From Phycisphaerae bacterium (GTDB lineage Bacteria; Planctomycetota; Phycisphaerae; SM23-33), in contig JALHTV010000017.1 of NCBI GenBank assembly GCA_022866005.1, positions 1 through 5,668 on the forward strand: a DNA stretch of 5,668 nucleotides, written 5' to 3'. The translations under genes and the position numbers were made by a program. The notes under the pieces are model-generated. The model had not been told where the DNA came from. It did not search any database and saw only the letters and a list, made by a program, of their open reading frames with translations. Below, piece by piece: positions 4,508 to 5,668 of this stretch (position 1 is the first letter of the stretch; every line of letters begins with the position of its first letter).

Positions 4508-5668
4508 ATGCGACTGTCGACGTCCGGGACATCGGGCAACCGCGCGCTGGCAGAGCCGAGGCCAAAGCAGGGCCGCCGCTTCCCGGCATGTTTCAGCAGA
4601 CAGTGGCCCGGTGCGATTATCATTCTGGTCGCCGGCACTATGCTCTGGTGGACCTGGGGCACCTGGCCCGACGTGATGGTGGACTTCGGGCGGGAGCTCA
4701 ACATCGCCTGGAAGGTGTGGCGGGGGCAGACGCTGTACTCCCAGGTCGCACACTACCGTGGGCCGCTGTCCCCGTACCTCAACGCCCTGTGGTTTGGGCT
4801 CTTTGGGCCCAGCATCCGCACGCTGGAGGTCTGCAATCTGGCAATCCTGGCCGGGCTGATCGGCTTGCTGTACCACATGTTCAAGAGGCTCAGTGGCCGG
4901 GCGGTGTCCACAGTGGCGTGCGTGGTGTTCCTCCTGCTCTTTGCGTTCGCCAGATTCGTGAGGTGCGGGAACTACAACTACGTCTGTCCCTACACCCACG
5001 AAATGAGCCATGGCCTGCTGCTGGGCATGGTTTCCCTTGCTGCGATGTGGGGGTTCCGCCGGCGGAAGATGCTGGCCTTGGTGGCCTCGGGACTGGCCCT
5101 AGGCGGGGTCTTCCTGACAACGTTGGAGGTGTTCGTGGGCGCTTTGGGCGGCACCGGGATGGCGTTGCTGCTCTCGCTCATCGCCTACGGGGGCAACGTC
5201 AGAAAGAGCTTGGGGAGCCTCGGTGTGTTCTGCGCCTCCGCCGCGCTGGTGCCCCTGGCAGCCCTCCTGGCCCTCAGCAGGATCATGCCTGTCGGGCAGG
5301 CGGCCGAGGGGCTCCTGGCCTCCTACCGTGCCGCCGCCAATCCTGAATTGCGCCGGCTCAAGTTCTATCTCGATGGGGCTGGGCTATCGGACGTTTCTGG
5401 TAACCTGCGGGCATTGTTCCTGTCGTGCGGGGCCTACCTGATGGTGCTGGTGCCCCTGGTGTTGCTGGCGTTGGCCGTCCGAAAGAGGTTCCGGGATCGT
5501 TGGCCGGGTTTGCGCGCGGGCTTCATCGTTGCCACGGGGGGAATCCTGCTGGGCTTTTGGGGTAGAATCGACTGGTTCTCCGCGGCACGGCCGCTGCCGG
5601 TGGTGCTGCTGGTGGGCGCGATCGTCTCGCTCGTCGGCTTCTGTCGCCACCGCCGCAACGGCGACCGA
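4508..5668 (+). CDS. GT-C/ArnT-like multi-spanning membrane glycosyltransferase, 3' end beyond window
   Basis: The frame runs 387 codons with no stop and leaves the window, so the C-terminus is missing. An in-frame TAA at 4496-4498 makes the ATG at 4508 the first possible start. A basic N-terminus precedes about ten hydrophobic segments, near residues 34-50, 108-124, 134-150, 167-182, 188-205, 208-227, 236-257, 303-323, 337-352 and 363-379. Between the first two lies an acidic loop with DFGRE at 59-63 and then YRGPLSPYLNALWFGLFG at 83-100. This is the layout of GT-C enzymes, where an acidic residue of the first outer loop is catalytic and a polyprenyl-phosphate sugar is the donor. A further conserved-looking patch, NYNYVCPYTHEMSHG, is at 155-169. 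It probably glycosylates a lipid or envelope polymer; donor and acceptor cannot be told. Codon use is less GC-biased than in its neighbours. It appears to be its own transcription unit. Confidence 0.8.
   Translation, partial: MRLSTSGTSGNRALAEPRPKQGRRFPACFSRQWPGAIIILVAGTMLWWTWGTWPDVMVDFGRELNIAWKVWRGQTLYSQVAHYRGPLSPYLNALWFGLFGPSIRTLEVCNLAILAGLIGLLYHMFKRLSGRAVSTVACVVFLLLFAFARFVRCGNYNYVCPYTHEMSHGLLLGMVSLAAMWGFRRRKMLALVASGLALGGVFLTTLEVFVGALGGTGMALLLSLIAYGGNVRKSLGSLGVFCASAALVPLAALLALSRIMPVGQAAEGLLASYRAAANPELRRLKFYLDGAGLSDVSGNLRALFLSCGAYLMVLVPLVLLALAVRKRFRDRWPGLRAGFIVATGGILLGFWGRIDWFSAARPLPVVLLVGAIVSLVGFCRHRRNGDR

Noticed and set aside
3142..4704. 520-codon open frame on the minus strand
   Set aside because: It lies antisense to rbsK and the dehydrogenase, both with full sets of family motifs. 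Its translation is low-complexity Arg/Ala/Gly/His/Gln with no domain features, as expected opposite GC3-rich genes.
4477..5346. 289-codon plus-strand frame overlapping the glycosyltransferase
   Set aside because: Its product is a Gly/Arg/Pro/Ala-rich shadow without hydrophobic segments, while the frame from 4508 has clear membrane helices and GT-C motifs.
1..5668. CRISPR array, insertion sequence, defence or phage genes
   Set aside because: There are no spaced direct repeats, no transposase or integrase motifs and no terminal inverted repeats. The complete genes are housekeeping or metabolic.

Overview
This is a GC-rich window from an environmental bacterium. It has tightly packed genes, short intergenic gaps and strong G/C preference at third codon positions. 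The mix of genes, the GC-rich heptad/palindrome intergenic element and the style of the GT-C membrane glycosyltransferase suggest an uncultured Planctomycetota lineage, perhaps Phycisphaerae-like. That placement is recognition by eye, not a search result.

Layout. At the left edge (1-147) the minus strand reads as a Pro/Thr linker followed by a small C-terminal-type module that runs off the window. It meets, head to head, a plus-strand CbiQ gene that has lost its N-terminal half (to 467). Both open frames are cut at the same 15-bp-period repeat (108-152), so this is a rearrangement breakpoint or an assembly chimera. The CbiQ fragment is translationally coupled (TGATG) to an intact CbiO-type ATPase (467-1171). 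Together they are the membrane-coupling and ATPase parts of an ECF cobalt/nickel importer.

After a 58-bp gap holding a promoter-like sequence that would give a leaderless transcript, purM (1230-2312) encodes AIR synthetase of purine biosynthesis. A 95-bp gap follows with three GC-rich heptamers and a 30-bp imperfect palindrome. Next is a two-gene cluster of ribokinase (2408-3349) and a zinc-dependent medium-chain alcohol/polyol dehydrogenase (3373-4419), 23 bp apart. After an 88-bp gap with a second -10-like box very close to the start codon, a multi-spanning GT-C/ArnT-like glycosyltransferase begins at 4508 and runs off the right edge still open.

Functionally these are three or four separate small transcription units: metal uptake, purine synthesis, sugar/polyol use and envelope glycosylation. 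A link from ribokinase (ribose 5-phosphate, a PRPP precursor) to purM is biochemically possible but is only inference. I found no convincing new multi-gene system. The points most worth checking are the left-edge junction, the heptad/palindrome element, the close -10 boxes and the codon-use shift inside purM.
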